From Natribaculum luteum (GTDB taxonomy: Archaea; Halobacteriota; Halobacteria; Halobacteriales; Natrialbaceae): a stretch of DNA of 64,000 nt. The notes under the pieces are model-generated. The model was not told the DNA's origin. It was given only the letters and a program-made list of their open reading frames with translations, and made no database searches. Below, piece after piece: positions 42,257 through 51,228 of this stretch. Both the position numbers and the translations under genes were made by a program. Numbering within the stretch: the first letter of the stretch is position 1; every line of letters starts with the position of its first letter. The stretch covers positions 3,275,199 through 3,339,198 of the forward strand of contig NZ_CP095397.1 of NCBI RefSeq assembly GCF_023008545.1, written 5' to 3'.

Positions 42257-43882
42257 TCAGAGGTAGCCGAGATCCTCGAGTCGCTCGGTCACCGCTCCGT
42301 CGTCGACCGTGGGCTCTGTCACACCAGTCCCGTACGCGATATCGCCGTAGTCGACTCGACGCGCCGGACCGGCGAGGAGTCCGTCGGGGACCGATCCCGT
42401 CATCCGGGACGGAACTGGCCGGTCGAGCAGCGCCATCGCGATCGGTGCGACGTCGGGAAGCGAGAGCCGGCCGACGTCGGCCGACGCTTCGAACCCAGGT
42501 CCGGCACCGACGAACACCCCGTCGAGTTTGTGGTCGTGCGCGTCGACGGGGACGAACCGCTGCCCGTAGAGTGCCGTCGAGACCGTGTGATCCATGCCGG
42601 CAGGGAGAAACAGGACGTCGGGCGCATCGTCGAGGAACGGTCCGTCGAACAGCCGCTCGCGACGACAGACGTAGTCGAACGCCGGTTCGCCGTCGGGCGT
42701 CTCGAGTCCGGAAAGAATCTCGACGAGTTCGTCGCGGACCGTCTCGTACTCTGACGGCGACACGACGCCGTCGGGTTCGCGACCCTCGAGATTGATGCGG
42801 ACGCCCATGCGCGTCTCGTCGGGACAGTACGCACGGGAGCGCCGCCAGTCGACGGTCTCTCCTGCGGCGCGTTGCATCGACTCCGGGACGAGTCGAACGA
42901 GCGCGGACTCGAGGCCGAGTCGCTTCGCGGCCGCGTAGACGTCGCTCGGTTCGACGCCGAGTCCCGTCGCGACGCGCTGTCCGGCGAGCAGCGTTCGCTC
43001 GAGTGTCCCAGTCTCGTCGCGGTCCTCCTCGGTCGTTCCCAGCAGGGACTTCTTCTCGGACCCGAGCGACAGCCGGTCGCCCTCCGCCGTCGTCTCGACG
43101 AAGCCGTGTTCCGCCAGCACCTCGTTGACGTGGATCTGGTAGCCGTCGAGTCGGCCGATGCCGTGGTCGGAACAGACGACGACGTTCGTCGCCTCGTCGA
43201 CCGACTGGAGGACGTCGCCGAGGAGTCGGTCGGCGGCCTCGTAGATCGCGCGGAACCGACGCTCGTCGTCGAAGTTGTGAAACACCGCGTCGGTCTTCTG
43301 TACCTGGAGGAGGGCGAACTCCCACTCGTGGTTCTCGAGTAACGCCACGGCGGCCCCGCGGCGTTGCTCGATCAACTCGAGGTAGCCCGCGAACTTCTCG
43401 TCGGGATCGTCGCTGATCTCGCCGCGTGAGTAGATCGTGTACGTCTCGCCGAGTTCGTCGGAGAGTTCGTCGCGGATTCCCTCGGGCTGTCCCGACTCGT
43501 CTTCGGCGGCCAGATAACCGGGGACGAGGACGCCGTCGATCGGCTCCGCTGGATGGGTCACCGGGACGTTCAGCACGACCGACGGCACGCCGTCGTCGGA
43601 GAGGTAGTTCCAGAGTGCGGGTCGGTGGACGTCGGCGCGCGAGACGAGGTGACCGTCGTCGGGATAGCCGTCGTAGTCGAAGAAGCCGTAGACGCCGTGG
43701 TGACTCGGGTCGGTTCCGGTGTACATCGACGGCCAGGCGCTCCCGGTCCAGGGCGGGTGCGTCGACTCAAGCGGAGCCTCGACGCCCCGCTCGCGAAGCG
43801 CGGTGAAGTTCGGCAGCGACGAGGAGAACCGCTCGAGGTACCGCCAGTCGAGCGCGTCGAATCCGAGGACGACGGTCTTCAT
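42257..43882 (-). CDS. Alkaline-phosphatase superfamily phosphodiesterase/phosphotransferase (AP-3)
   Basis: The 541-aa paralogue of AP-1 shares long blocks with it: PWTGSAWPSMYTGTDPSHHG against PWTASAWPSLYTGKNPGKHG, and SDDGVPSVVLNVPVTHP against SDHGLSSVVVNVPVTHP. Metal-site segments TVVLGFDALDWRYLERF and NVVVCSDHGIGRLDGYQ are intact. No signal peptide is evident. It sits between the Lrp gene and the diacetamido-uronate operon. ATAACAAAGAG lies 110 bases before the start, with a purine-rich GGAGGA near the ATG, so this transcript is probably leadered. Substrate unknown; a glycan phosphate is inferred. Confidence 0.85.
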   Translation of the reverse strand: MKTVVLGFDALDWRYLERFSSSLPNFTALRERGVEAPLESTHPPWTGSAWPSMYTGTDPSHHGVYGFFDYDGYPDDGHLVSRADVHRPALWNYLSDDGVPSVVLNVPVTHPAEPIDGVLVPGYLAAEDESGQPEGIRDELSDELGETYTIYSRGEISDDPDEKFAGYLELIEQRRGAAVALLENHEWEFALLQVQKTDAVFHNFDDERRFRAIYEAADRLLGDVLQSVDEATNVVVCSDHGIGRLDGYQIHVNEVLAEHGFVETTAEGDRLSLGSEKKSLLGTTEEDRDETGTLERTLLAGQRVATGLGVEPSDVYAAAKRLGLESALVRLVPESMQRAAGETVDWRRSRAYCPDETRMGVRINLEGREPDGVVSPSEYETVRDELVEILSGLETPDGEPAFDYVCRRERLFDGPFLDDAPDVLFLPAGMDHTVSTALYGQRFVPVDAHDHKLDGVFVGAGPGFEASADVGRLSLPDVAPIAMALLDRPVPSRMTGSVPDGLLAGPARRVDYGDIAYGTGVTEPTVDDGAVTERLEDLGYL

Positions 43883-44195
43883 CGGAACTCCTCCGACCGC
43901 GGTAGGCGGCTATTGTTGCGCGATAACGACCGCCATCCGAGAGTCCGATGACTCGTGGCGTACATCACGGCAGTGTGAGCACGGTATCGCTCTTTGTTAT
44001 GCTGACAGAACAGCCGCGTCACGCGAGCGTTTTCGGTCGCAGCGAGCGGATTTGACGCCATCGACGGGGACCTGCCGTCAACTGTACGTATCGCGACAGT
44101 ATTCGGCGAGTACACGTCGAACGCGTGCGACGGAGTCGAGAACGCTATCGGTTACGACGAGGGATCGAACGCTTCGACCGGCCGTCTCCCGTCGG
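43883..44195. other. Promoter region of AP-3; no gene
   Basis: It contains the ATAACAAA element (43993-44000) and the 3' flank of the wbp-like operon. No coding sequence or clear terminator was seen. Confidence 0.5.
43993..44000 (-). promoter_or_regulatory. ATAACAAA element before AP-3
   Basis: The minus strand reads GCATAACAAAGAG, 110 bases before the ATG at 43882. The first nine bases are identical to the AP-1 element (GCATAACAAAG). Confidence 0.55.
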
Positions 44196-45641
44196 TCAGT
44201 CGCCCCGCTCGCCACCGTCCGTTCTCCCGAGCGAGGCGCGGCGTTCGGTTCGACCCTCGTCCTCGAGGACGACCGGCCGGTTCCCTCGCGAACCGCCGAG
44301 GGTCCGCACGCGGTGGTTCGTGTCCTCGAGTTCGAGCGCGTCTCGTCCGTCGAGGACGACCGTCGGTTCCATGGCGGTCCAGTCGATCGCCTCGAACTCC
44401 TCGTGGGGCGTGACGAGGACGACGGCGTCGAACGTCTCGTCGGCGACGTCGTCGACCTCGACCGGTCGCGCGTCGTACGTCGCCGGATCGACGATCGGGT
44501 CGGTCGCGGCGACGTCGGCCCCGAACTCGTGCAGGCGGTCGACGACCTCGAGTGCGGGGGACGCTCGCGTCTCCTCGACGCCAGGGCGGTAAGTGAGGCC
44601 GAGCACGAGCACCGACGCGTCCTCGAGGTCGACGCCGGCGTCGGCGAGTTCGTCCGCCAGGATCGCGACGGTGTACGCAGGCATCTCCTCGTTGATTCGC
44701 CGGGACGTCCGCGTGAGCGTCAACTGCTCGTCGGTCCGTGCGAACAGGAAGTAGGGGTAGTACGGGATGCAGTGTCCACCGACGCCCGGCCCCGGGTCGT
44801 GGATGTCACAGAACGGGCTCTCGTTCGCCGTGGCGATCGCCTCCCGGATCGAAATCGAGAGATCGTCGGCCATCCGCGCGAGCTCGTTCGCCAGCGCGAT
44901 GTTGACGTCGCGGTAGATCCCCTCGAACACTTTCACTGCCTCCGCGGTCGTCGCGTCCGAGACAAGGTGCACGTCGTTGTGCGTGAGTTCGTCGTAGAGC
45001 ACCGCCGCGGCGCGCGTACTCTCGTCGTCGATGCCGCCGACGACCTTCGGGTACGCGCCGCGGATGTCCTGCAGGGCTCTCCCGGAGGCCGTCCGTTCGG
45101 GGCAGAACGCGAGTCCGAACTCGCCGCGCTCGAGGCCGCTTTCCTCCTCGAGTGTGGGCAAGACGACCTCGTGGCAGGTCCCCGGCGGCATCGTCGATTC
45201 GACGACGACGAGGTCGCCGGGTGCGAGTCCCGTCGCGACGTCTCGGGTGACGGCCTCGACCGTCGAGAGGTCCGGTTCGCCGTCGGACAGTAGCGTTGGG
45301 ACGATGACGACGTGGACGCTCGCGTCGACAGCGGCCGACTGGCCCTCCGCCGTCGCCCGGAGCCGGCCCTCGCTCACCTGCCGTGCGACCAGTTCGGGGA
45401 GTCCCGGCTCGCCGGTGATGTGACACTCCCCGGCGTTAACTTCCTGGACGACCGACGGATCGACGTCGACGCCGATTACGTTCCCCGTAACCTCGGCGTA
45501 GACGGCCGCGAGCGGCAGTCCCATCTTCCCGAGTCCGTAGACGGCGACCGGGACGTCGCCCGACCTGATCGCCACTCGCTGGCGCTTCTCCGTGGCGGCC
45601 GTCCCGTAGAGGGTCGTCACCGATCCGCCAGCGGTCGTCAT
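44196..45641 (-). CDS. UDP-N-acetyl-hexosamine 6-dehydrogenase (WbpA/WecC type)
   Basis: The 481-aa protein oxidises C6 of a UDP-N-acetylhexosamine to the uronic acid with NAD. The Rossmann loop is VAVYGLGKMGLPLAAVYAEV. The central part has VVVESTMPPGTCHEVVLP and the active-site region FEGIYRDVNIALANELARM. DPGPGVGGHCIPYYPYFL carries the catalytic Cys of the family, and LGLTYRPGVEETRASPALEV starts the C-terminal domain. It is the last gene of a four-gene operon, overlapping the upstream gene by ATGA. UDP-GlcNAc and UDP-ManNAc cannot be told apart; the context favours UDP-GlcNAc. Confidence 0.9.
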   Translation of the reverse strand: MTTAGGSVTTLYGTAATEKRQRVAIRSGDVPVAVYGLGKMGLPLAAVYAEVTGNVIGVDVDPSVVQEVNAGECHITGEPGLPELVARQVSEGRLRATAEGQSAAVDASVHVVIVPTLLSDGEPDLSTVEAVTRDVATGLAPGDLVVVESTMPPGTCHEVVLPTLEEESGLERGEFGLAFCPERTASGRALQDIRGAYPKVVGGIDDESTRAAAVLYDELTHNDVHLVSDATTAEAVKVFEGIYRDVNIALANELARMADDLSISIREAIATANESPFCDIHDPGPGVGGHCIPYYPYFLFARTDEQLTLTRTSRRINEEMPAYTVAILADELADAGVDLEDASVLVLGLTYRPGVEETRASPALEVVDRLHEFGADVAATDPIVDPATYDARPVEVDDVADETFDAVVLVTPHEEFEAIDWTAMEPTVVLDGRDALELEDTNHRVRTLGGSRGNRPVVLEDEGRTERRASLGRTDGGERGD

Positions 45642-46639
45642 CGAGCCTGCACCTCGATTCCGTCGGCACTCGAGACGAGGCGATCGATCGTCTCGATCGT
45701 CTCGAGCGCGCGGAGTCCGTCTTCGGCGGTGACTTCGGGCGTCGCTCCCGTCCGCACCGCGCGGACGAACGACTCGAGCTCCCGGCGCAACGGCTCGCCG
45801 TTCTCGACGCGAGGCCGTTCGATGACGCTCTCGTGTCGGTACCGATTCCGGCCGTCCTCGGTGACGTACTCCGGCAGCGAGTTACGGTGGATGAGCACCG
45901 ACTGCTCGAGGTAGTCGACCTCGACGAGACACTCGCGAGCGGTGACGGTGAGCCGGCGAACCTTCTTCTGGGTGACTCGACTCGCGGTCAGCGAGGCGAT
46001 CACGCCGTCGGGGTACTCCATCTTGGCCGCCGCGTACCCGCCGTTTTCCGCCCCCATCGCGGCGACGTTGACCGGATCGGCGTCGAGTAACGATCGAACG
46101 ACGTCGACGTCGTGGATCATCAGGTCGAAGACGACGCCGTCGACCCCCGCTCGATCGATCGGCGGACCGAGCCGTTCGGCCTCGATCGCGATCACGTCGA
46201 GGTCGTCGATCACCGACTCGAGCGTCTTCACTGCGGGATTGAACCGTTCGATGTGGCCGACCTGGAGGACGATTCCTGCGTCCCGGGCGCGATTCGCCAT
46301 GTTTCGGGCGTTCGCGACGGTGTCGGCGATCGGCTTCTCGACGAGAACGTGAACACCTGCGTCGATGCACTCGGAGACGATCTCGTGGTGGGCGCTCGTC
46401 GGTGCGGCGATGGAGACGACGTCACACACCGAAAGCAACTCGTCGAACGACCGCGCCGTCGTCCCGTACGCGTCGGCGACTCGCCTGGCCTGCGACTCGT
46501 CGAGGTCGGTGACGCCGACCAGGTCGACGTCCTGGAGCTCGCTGTACACCCGGACGTGGTTTTCACCCATCGAGCCGACGCCAACGACGCCAGCGCGGAG
46601 GGGTGCCGATTCAGTCGCTGTCGAGTTAGGGAGAGTCAT
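45638..46639 (-). CDS. Gfo/Idh/MocA oxidoreductase (WbpB type, UDP-sugar 3-dehydrogenase)
   Basis: The 333-aa protein has the NAD-binding start LRAGVVGVGSMGENHVRVYS, HVLVEKPIADTVANARNMAN (the EKP signature) and VDGVVFDLMIHDVDVVRSLL with the catalytic Asp-x-x-x-His-type motif. In the WbpA-E pathway this enzyme oxidises C3 of UDP-GlcNAcA to the ketone. The start MTLPNSTA at 46639 overlaps the end of the aminotransferase gene by 14 bases. It overlaps the next gene by ATGA. WbpB assignment rests on the operon order and gene set. Confidence 0.87.
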   Translation of the reverse strand: MTLPNSTATESAPLRAGVVGVGSMGENHVRVYSELQDVDLVGVTDLDESQARRVADAYGTTARSFDELLSVCDVVSIAAPTSAHHEIVSECIDAGVHVLVEKPIADTVANARNMANRARDAGIVLQVGHIERFNPAVKTLESVIDDLDVIAIEAERLGPPIDRAGVDGVVFDLMIHDVDVVRSLLDADPVNVAAMGAENGGYAAAKMEYPDGVIASLTASRVTQKKVRRLTVTARECLVEVDYLEQSVLIHRNSLPEYVTEDGRNRYRHESVIERPRVENGEPLRRELESFVRAVRTGATPEVTAEDGLRALETIETIDRLVSSADGIEVQAR

Positions 46640-47741
46640 GATCGTAGTGGTCGAACACCGCCGAGGCGACCGTCCGTCGGTCGTCGGCGGTGAGGTTCGG
46701 ATGGACGGGCAACGAGAGCACTTCCTCGGCGGCACGCTCCGCCCGCGGCAGATCGGCGGCGGCCGCGCTCACGGTCTCGTAGGCGGGCTGTCGATGGATC
46801 GGCGTCGGGTAGTAGATTCCCGTGCCGACGTTCCGCGCCGAGAGCGACTGCTCGAGTGCGTCACGGTCCTCGGCGCGGATCGTATACTGGTGGTAAACGT
46901 GACGATAGCCGTCGGGAACTCGCTGGGTCTCGATCGGCAGGTCGGCGAACTGCTCGTCGTAGAACGCGGCGTTCTCCCGCCTGGCCTCGTTGAACTCGGG
47001 CAATCGTGCGAGCTGCGTCCGACCGACCGCCGCGGCGAGACTCGTCATTCGGTGGTTGTGGCCGAGGGTGGCGTGTTCGTAGCCGCCGTCGCCGTCGGCC
47101 GTCCGACCGTGGTTGACGTAGCTCGCCGCACGGCGGGCGACGTCGTCTCGATCGGTGGTGATCATGCCACCTTCGCCGGTCGTCATGTTCTTCGTCGGGT
47201 AAAACGAGAAGCAGGCGGCGTCGCCCAGCGAGCCCACGCGATCCCCGCCGATCGCCGCGCCGTGTGCCTGACAGGCGTCCTCGAGAACGAACAGGTCGTG
47301 GTCGGCCGCGATCTCGCGGAGTTCGTCCATCGGGGCCGGCAGCCCGTAGAGGTGGACCGGCAGGAGCCCGACGACGTCGTCGCGGCGGGCGACGAGCGAC
47401 GCGACGGCGTCCGGATCGAGCGTGAACGTGTCGCTATCGACGTCGGCGAACACTGGCGTCCCGCCGGCCAGTCGGATCGCGTTCGCACTCGCGACGAACG
47501 AAAACGAGGACGTAATGACGGCGTCGCCGTCCTCGACGCCGAGCGCTTCGAGGGCGGTCTGGAGGGCAGTCGTCCCGTTCGAGGTCGCCACGGCGTGTTC
47601 GGTGCCACAGTAGGCGGCGAATTCGTCCTCGAAGGCTCTGACTTCCGGGCCGTCGGCGAGGTGGCCGCTCTCGAGTACCGAGACGACCCGGTCGTGGGCG
47701 TCGTTGCCAACTTCGGGGTCGGCGATTGGTACGTCGGTCAT
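46626..47741 (-). CDS. DegT/DnrJ/EryC1/StrS aminotransferase (WbpE type)
   Basis: The 371-aa PLP enzyme would transaminate a 3-keto-UDP-sugar to the 3-amino sugar. GTEHAVATSNGTTALQTALE is the start of the substrate/PLP region, VLEDACQAHGA carries the PLP Asp, and FSFYPTKNMTTGEGGMITTD the catalytic Lys. HYVYHQ-like RHVYHQYTIRAEDRD and GIYYPTPIHRQPAY are the C-terminal family signatures. The start MTDVPIAD at 47741 overlaps the acetyltransferase stop by ATGA. The PTPIH end and the surrounding WbpB, WbpD and WbpA-like genes support a WbpE role. Confidence 0.9.
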   Translation of the reverse strand: MTDVPIADPEVGNDAHDRVVSVLESGHLADGPEVRAFEDEFAAYCGTEHAVATSNGTTALQTALEALGVEDGDAVITSSFSFVASANAIRLAGGTPVFADVDSDTFTLDPDAVASLVARRDDVVGLLPVHLYGLPAPMDELREIAADHDLFVLEDACQAHGAAIGGDRVGSLGDAACFSFYPTKNMTTGEGGMITTDRDDVARRAASYVNHGRTADGDGGYEHATLGHNHRMTSLAAAVGRTQLARLPEFNEARRENAAFYDEQFADLPIETQRVPDGYRHVYHQYTIRAEDRDALEQSLSARNVGTGIYYPTPIHRQPAYETVSAAAADLPRAERAAEEVLSLPVHPNLTADDRRTVASAVFDHYDHDSP

Positions 47742-48316
47742 GCGAGCTGGTTTGGCCCCTCGAGCGGTTCCGGAAGCGTCTGCGTCCGTGCCGGCGAGCC
47801 GACCGCGAGCGTGTTCGGCGGGACGTCGTCGGTGACGACCGACCCGGCGGCGACGAACGCGTTCTCGCCGACGGTGACGCCGGGGAGAAGGGTCGCGTTC
47901 GCGCCGATCGACGCGCCGTCTTCGATCGTCGGGCCGACGAGCTCGGCCTCGGTCCGGATCGGGTACTCGTCGTTCGTGAGGACGGCACCCGGACCGACGA
48001 AGACGTTGTCGCCGATCGTCGTGTCGGTCGGCACGTAGACGTTCGTCTGGAGGCTCACGTGCGAGCCGATCGTCGTCCGGCCGTCGATGACGGTTTTCGT
48101 CCCGACGAGCACGTCGTCGCCGATCGTCGTCTCCTCGCGGACGAGCACGTCGTGGCCCGTCGTGAACTCGTCGCCGATCGTCACGTCCGCGTAGACGATC
48201 GTTCCGGCCCGGATCGTCGCGTCGTCGCCGAGCCGTGCCGGCGCGTCGAACTCGCCGTAGCCGACGATCGCATCGTCGTCGATCGTACAGCGATCGCCGC
48301 GGACGACGTCTCTCAT
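47738..48316 (-). CDS. Hexapeptide-repeat acyltransferase (WbpD type)
   Basis: The 192-aa protein is a left-handed beta-helix built from about 10 hexapeptide turns: VRGDRCTIDDDAIVGYG, ATIRAGTIVYADVTIGDEF, NVFVGPGAVLTNDEYPIR and NATLLPGVTVGENAFVAAGS. It would N-acetylate the 3-amino group of the UDP-sugar using acetyl-CoA. It is the first gene of the operon. The start at 48316 is preceded by GAGGTGA, a Shine-Dalgarno-like stretch, and ATAACAAAGCG lies 115 bases upstream, the single promoter element for all four genes. Confidence 0.88.
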   Translation of the reverse strand: MRDVVRGDRCTIDDDAIVGYGEFDAPARLGDDATIRAGTIVYADVTIGDEFTTGHDVLVREETTIGDDVLVGTKTVIDGRTTIGSHVSLQTNVYVPTDTTIGDNVFVGPGAVLTNDEYPIRTEAELVGPTIEDGASIGANATLLPGVTVGENAFVAAGSVVTDDVPPNTLAVGSPARTQTLPEPLEGPNQLA

Positions 48317-48715
48317 CGCCTCTCACCTCGTCGCGATCGAGCGCCGCGATGCCAGTAACGTGTACACAATCGAATCATGGGGAATCGTTACCCAGGGTGG
48401 GCAGTCGTCCGGATACTTCCGGTAACGACGCTTTGTTATCCCCGTCTTGACGGGACAGTAGCCCGAAACTACAGGCCCAAATCCGCCGTCTGCGTGCGAA
48501 CCCCCTCGTGAGCGCACAGCCCAGCGATTTCGAGCGAATCGGTTCGACTATCGATCCAAAATATCGAATTACACGTCCGTCACGGCTGCTAACTGGTACA
48601 ATTCCCTTTCGAGCGGGTAGCAAGACGATAGTAAAGTGTTCACTCGACTCATTGCCAGTGTGAGGTATTCGAAAGCTCCCGTCGGACGGGCTTTCCCGGG
48701 TACTCGAGGCAATCT
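48317..48715. other. Divergent promoter region of the wbp-like operon and DUF7344 gene
   Basis: It contains the ATAACAAA element (48432-48439). The remainder has no gene. A moderately AT-rich patch lies near 48590-48640, which may serve the plus-strand gene. Confidence 0.5.
48432..48439 (-). promoter_or_regulatory. ATAACAAA element before the wbp-like operon
   Basis: The minus strand reads GGATAACAAAGCG, 115 bases before the ATG at 48316. Confidence 0.6.
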
Positions 48716-49252
48716 ATGACTGACGAGGAACTCACACAGGCGGAGTTGTTCGACGTGTTTAGCAACGCCCGCCGTCGACGGACGGTCCGGTACCTGAAAC
48801 AGCACCACGGCTCGTGTGACCTCGCACCGCTCGTCGAGCAGGTCGCCGCCTGGGAGAACGACGTCGACCCAGACGAGGTGACGCGCGCACAACGCCGACG
48901 GGTCTACATCTCGCTGTACCAGACGCACTTGCCGATGCTCGAGGACCACGACATCGTCGACTGGGATCCCGACGACCACACCATCGAGTTACTCCCCAGC
49001 GAGACACTGTTCGAACCGTACCTCGATCGCAACCTCGAGCACCAACGTCCCTGGCACGCGCTGTACGCGACACTCGCGGGTGCTGGTGTGCTCGCACTCG
49101 GGTTGACGGCGTTCTCCGTCGGGCCGCTGTCCGCCGTCGCTCCACCACTCGTCGCCCTCGCACTCAGCGGTGCCGTTCTCGTCGTCGCCGCCGTCCACCA
49201 CGCCACGCGCCGTCCGGATCTTCGACTCCCGTTCGACGTCACACGCCGGTAA
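48716..49252 (+). CDS. DUF7344-type winged-helix membrane protein (paralogue 2)
   Basis: The 178-aa protein repeats the layout of 12597-13190: winged helix LFDVFSNARRRRTVRYLKQH, LAPLVEQVAAWENDVD, the hallmark RRVYISLYQTHLPMLEDHDI, and two membrane helices (LAGAGVLALGLTAFSV and LVALALSGAVLVVAAVHH). It is probably membrane-anchored and DNA-binding. It lies divergent from the wbp-like operon with 399 bases between, so it is a candidate local regulator, though no direct evidence shows this. Confidence 0.8.
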   Translation: MTDEELTQAELFDVFSNARRRRTVRYLKQHHGSCDLAPLVEQVAAWENDVDPDEVTRAQRRRVYISLYQTHLPMLEDHDIVDWDPDDHTIELLPSETLFEPYLDRNLEHQRPWHALYATLAGAGVLALGLTAFSVGPLSAVAPPLVALALSGAVLVVAAVHHATRRPDLRLPFDVTRR

Positions 49253-49354
49253 CGACCGTCCGTCCGCGCGTTCTCTCCTCGTATCGACGAGTTCTCACCA
49301 CCCTTCCGACGAATCGTTCACGCCTCGAGTATCGATGCTCACTCTCGCGGTCCG

Positions 49355-49942
49355 CTACGGCTCGGTGTCGGTCTGGTGAGCGTCACTCCTCGCGGTCGGT
49401 CGGGGTAGCCCCGGCGTCCCGTCGAACACCCAGAGGAGGGCTGCCCCGCCGAGTACGGCGACCTCGAGTCCGAGGTACGTCATCCCCTCCGGAGAGACCA
49501 GAAACTCGAGGTACCGATCGAAGTACGTCCAGAACTGCCGTGCGAACCCGACGCTCGGCGACGTCGCCGCCGGCCGCATCGGCCAGAGCACGACGTCCCA
49601 GCTGTACCCGTTTGCGTAGACGAGCGGGTAGTAGACGTCGCCGACGAGGTGTGAAAGCCACCCGATGGCGAACGCGACGCCAGCGACCGGTCGGCGCGTC
49701 AGCCAGGCGACGGCGACGGCAGCGAGCGAGACGGGGCCGGCGAGGAATATCGAGTGCGCCAGCGACACGCCACTCGGGAGGACACCGAACTGCCAGGCCA
49801 ACGGCTTGTCGACCAGGTCGGGGAATTGCGAGCCGAACGCGACGAGCAGCGCCTCGGACGCAGTCGGCGATCGACCGAAGACGACTCGAGTGACGATCGA
49901 ACACCCGACGTATGCGACGGCGAGGTGCTCCCAGGGCCACAT
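49355..49942 (-). CDS. DUF457-type membrane-bound metal-dependent hydrolase-like protein
   Basis: The 195-aa protein has about four membrane helices. MWPWEHLAVAYVGCSIVTRV, FGSQFPDLVDKPLAWQFG, GVSLAHSIFLAGPVSLAA and FAIGWLSHLVGDVYYP carry the spaced His and Asp residues (EH, PDLVDKP, AHS, SHLVGD) of the DUF457/YdjM family. The family is annotated as membrane-bound metal-dependent hydrolase, without a proven substrate. It starts 52 bases after the end of the DUF1616 gene and is probably cotranscribed with it. Confidence 0.82.
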   Translation of the reverse strand: MWPWEHLAVAYVGCSIVTRVVFGRSPTASEALLVAFGSQFPDLVDKPLAWQFGVLPSGVSLAHSIFLAGPVSLAAVAVAWLTRRPVAGVAFAIGWLSHLVGDVYYPLVYANGYSWDVVLWPMRPAATSPSVGFARQFWTYFDRYLEFLVSPEGMTYLGLEVAVLGGAALLWVFDGTPGLPRPTARSDAHQTDTEP

Positions 49943-49994
49943 CGCTACGTCCGGGAGGTCGCCGCCGTCGCTTTCATCTTCGCCCTCATCGTCT

Positions 49995-50993
49995 CTATGC
50001 GGTGTCTCCGCCGTCGGTTACAGTCACCCAGAAGAACGCGTCTTCGTCGGCGTTCTCTCGCGTCGGCTCTCCGGGCACGTCGCCCTCGTACAGGAGAACG
50101 ACGATTCGAACGCGTCCGTCACCGACCGTGGGCGTGATCTCGCGGTCGACGGTGACGACCTCGCCATCGTCGCTGCTCGCCGAGACCGTCGTCAGCCGGG
50201 TCCGATCGACGACCTCGTCGTCCGCAAGAACCTGTTGCTGGACGACGGCCGTGTACGCTTTCGATTCACCCTCGTGGTTCTCGACCGAGATCGTCACCGG
50301 GATCGACTCGCCAGGGTCGACGGTCGACGGCAGTTGACCGGCGACGAGGTCGCCGTCGCCGTCTTCCGTGTACAGTCCCAGTTCGGTGAATTCGCTCGCG
50401 GAGTGGGGCATGGCGAACGCTGCGACGAGCGAGAGTCCCGCGACGACGACTGCAAACGCGAGAAAGAGCGTCGACGCTGTCGCGACCGTTTCGTCTCCCT
50501 GACGAAGTCGCTGCACCGCGAGAATCGGCGAGACGGTGAACCGATCGGCCGCCGGAACGCGTAGTCGTCGAACGACGCCCAGCTGTGCGAAGCCGATAGT
50601 ACCGATCGCGAGCGCGGCGGCGACCGGCTCCGTCGCCAGCCCCCAATCGGTCAGCGCGAGACCGATCGTCACCATCGGGACGAGCGCGATCGAGAGCGCG
50701 AACGCCAGTCCGAGTCGTTCGACCGCGTCGATTCCGCCGGGCCTCGTGTCGGTGCCGGTCAGCGCGTTCTCTCGAGTACGTCTGGCTGCCGCCGGAAACA
50801 GAACCGAGACCAGCGCGTATCCGGGAAGAAACAGGATCAGCGGAATTGCCATCAGAAGCCGGAGCGTCCCGTCGAAACCGTGCGACGTCACGACCAGGTA
50901 CGCGGCAACCGCCGCAACCGACACCGCGGCAAGGTCGGCGGGGTACCAGCGGACGAAACCGAGTCTCGTCTCCGTTGCCGTTCGCAGACTCAT
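49995..50993 (-). CDS. DUF1616 membrane protein
   Basis: The 332-aa protein has four N-terminal membrane helices, including the DUF1616 hallmark IPLILFLPGYALVSVLFPAA near residues 50-70, a further helix (FLAFAVVVAGLSLVAAFAMP), then an extracellular beta-rich domain (EFTELGLYTEDGDGDLVAGQ... IPVTISVENHEGESKAYTAV). DUF1616 proteins are common near archaeal surface-glycan loci. CCATAACAAAGCGG, an exact match to the recurring element, lies 102 bases before the start, which ties it to the candidate regulon. Confidence 0.85.
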   Translation of the reverse strand: MSLRTATETRLGFVRWYPADLAAVSVAAVAAYLVVTSHGFDGTLRLLMAIPLILFLPGYALVSVLFPAAARRTRENALTGTDTRPGGIDAVERLGLAFALSIALVPMVTIGLALTDWGLATEPVAAALAIGTIGFAQLGVVRRLRVPAADRFTVSPILAVQRLRQGDETVATASTLFLAFAVVVAGLSLVAAFAMPHSASEFTELGLYTEDGDGDLVAGQLPSTVDPGESIPVTISVENHEGESKAYTAVVQQQVLADDEVVDRTRLTTVSASSDDGEVVTVDREITPTVGDGRVRIVVLLYEGDVPGEPTRENADEDAFFWVTVTDGGDTA

Positions 50994-51095
50994 CGGCGGA
51001 CCACCACTGGTCGATCACTCCGATAGCGTTCCATCCGATCGAAACACGAGAGATCTAGCATCCGCGAATCGGTAGATCGATCGCTCGTCATCCGC

Positions 51096-51103
51096 TTTGT
51101 TAT
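51096..51103 (-). promoter_or_regulatory. ATAACAAA element before the DUF1616 gene
   Basis: The minus strand reads CCATAACAAAGCGG, 102 bases before the ATG at 50993, again with the extended AAAGCG end found at the wbp-like operon. Confidence 0.55.
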
Positions 51104-51228
51104 GGTCGGATTACATAGATTTCGGCTCGATCGAGGTTGCGTTCTCGAAATGAAATGGGCGCTACAGGGACCTATAGCTCCTGAATCCACTAGATAGAAC
51201 TCTTCTCATTGAAGTTCCAGTATCGTGA

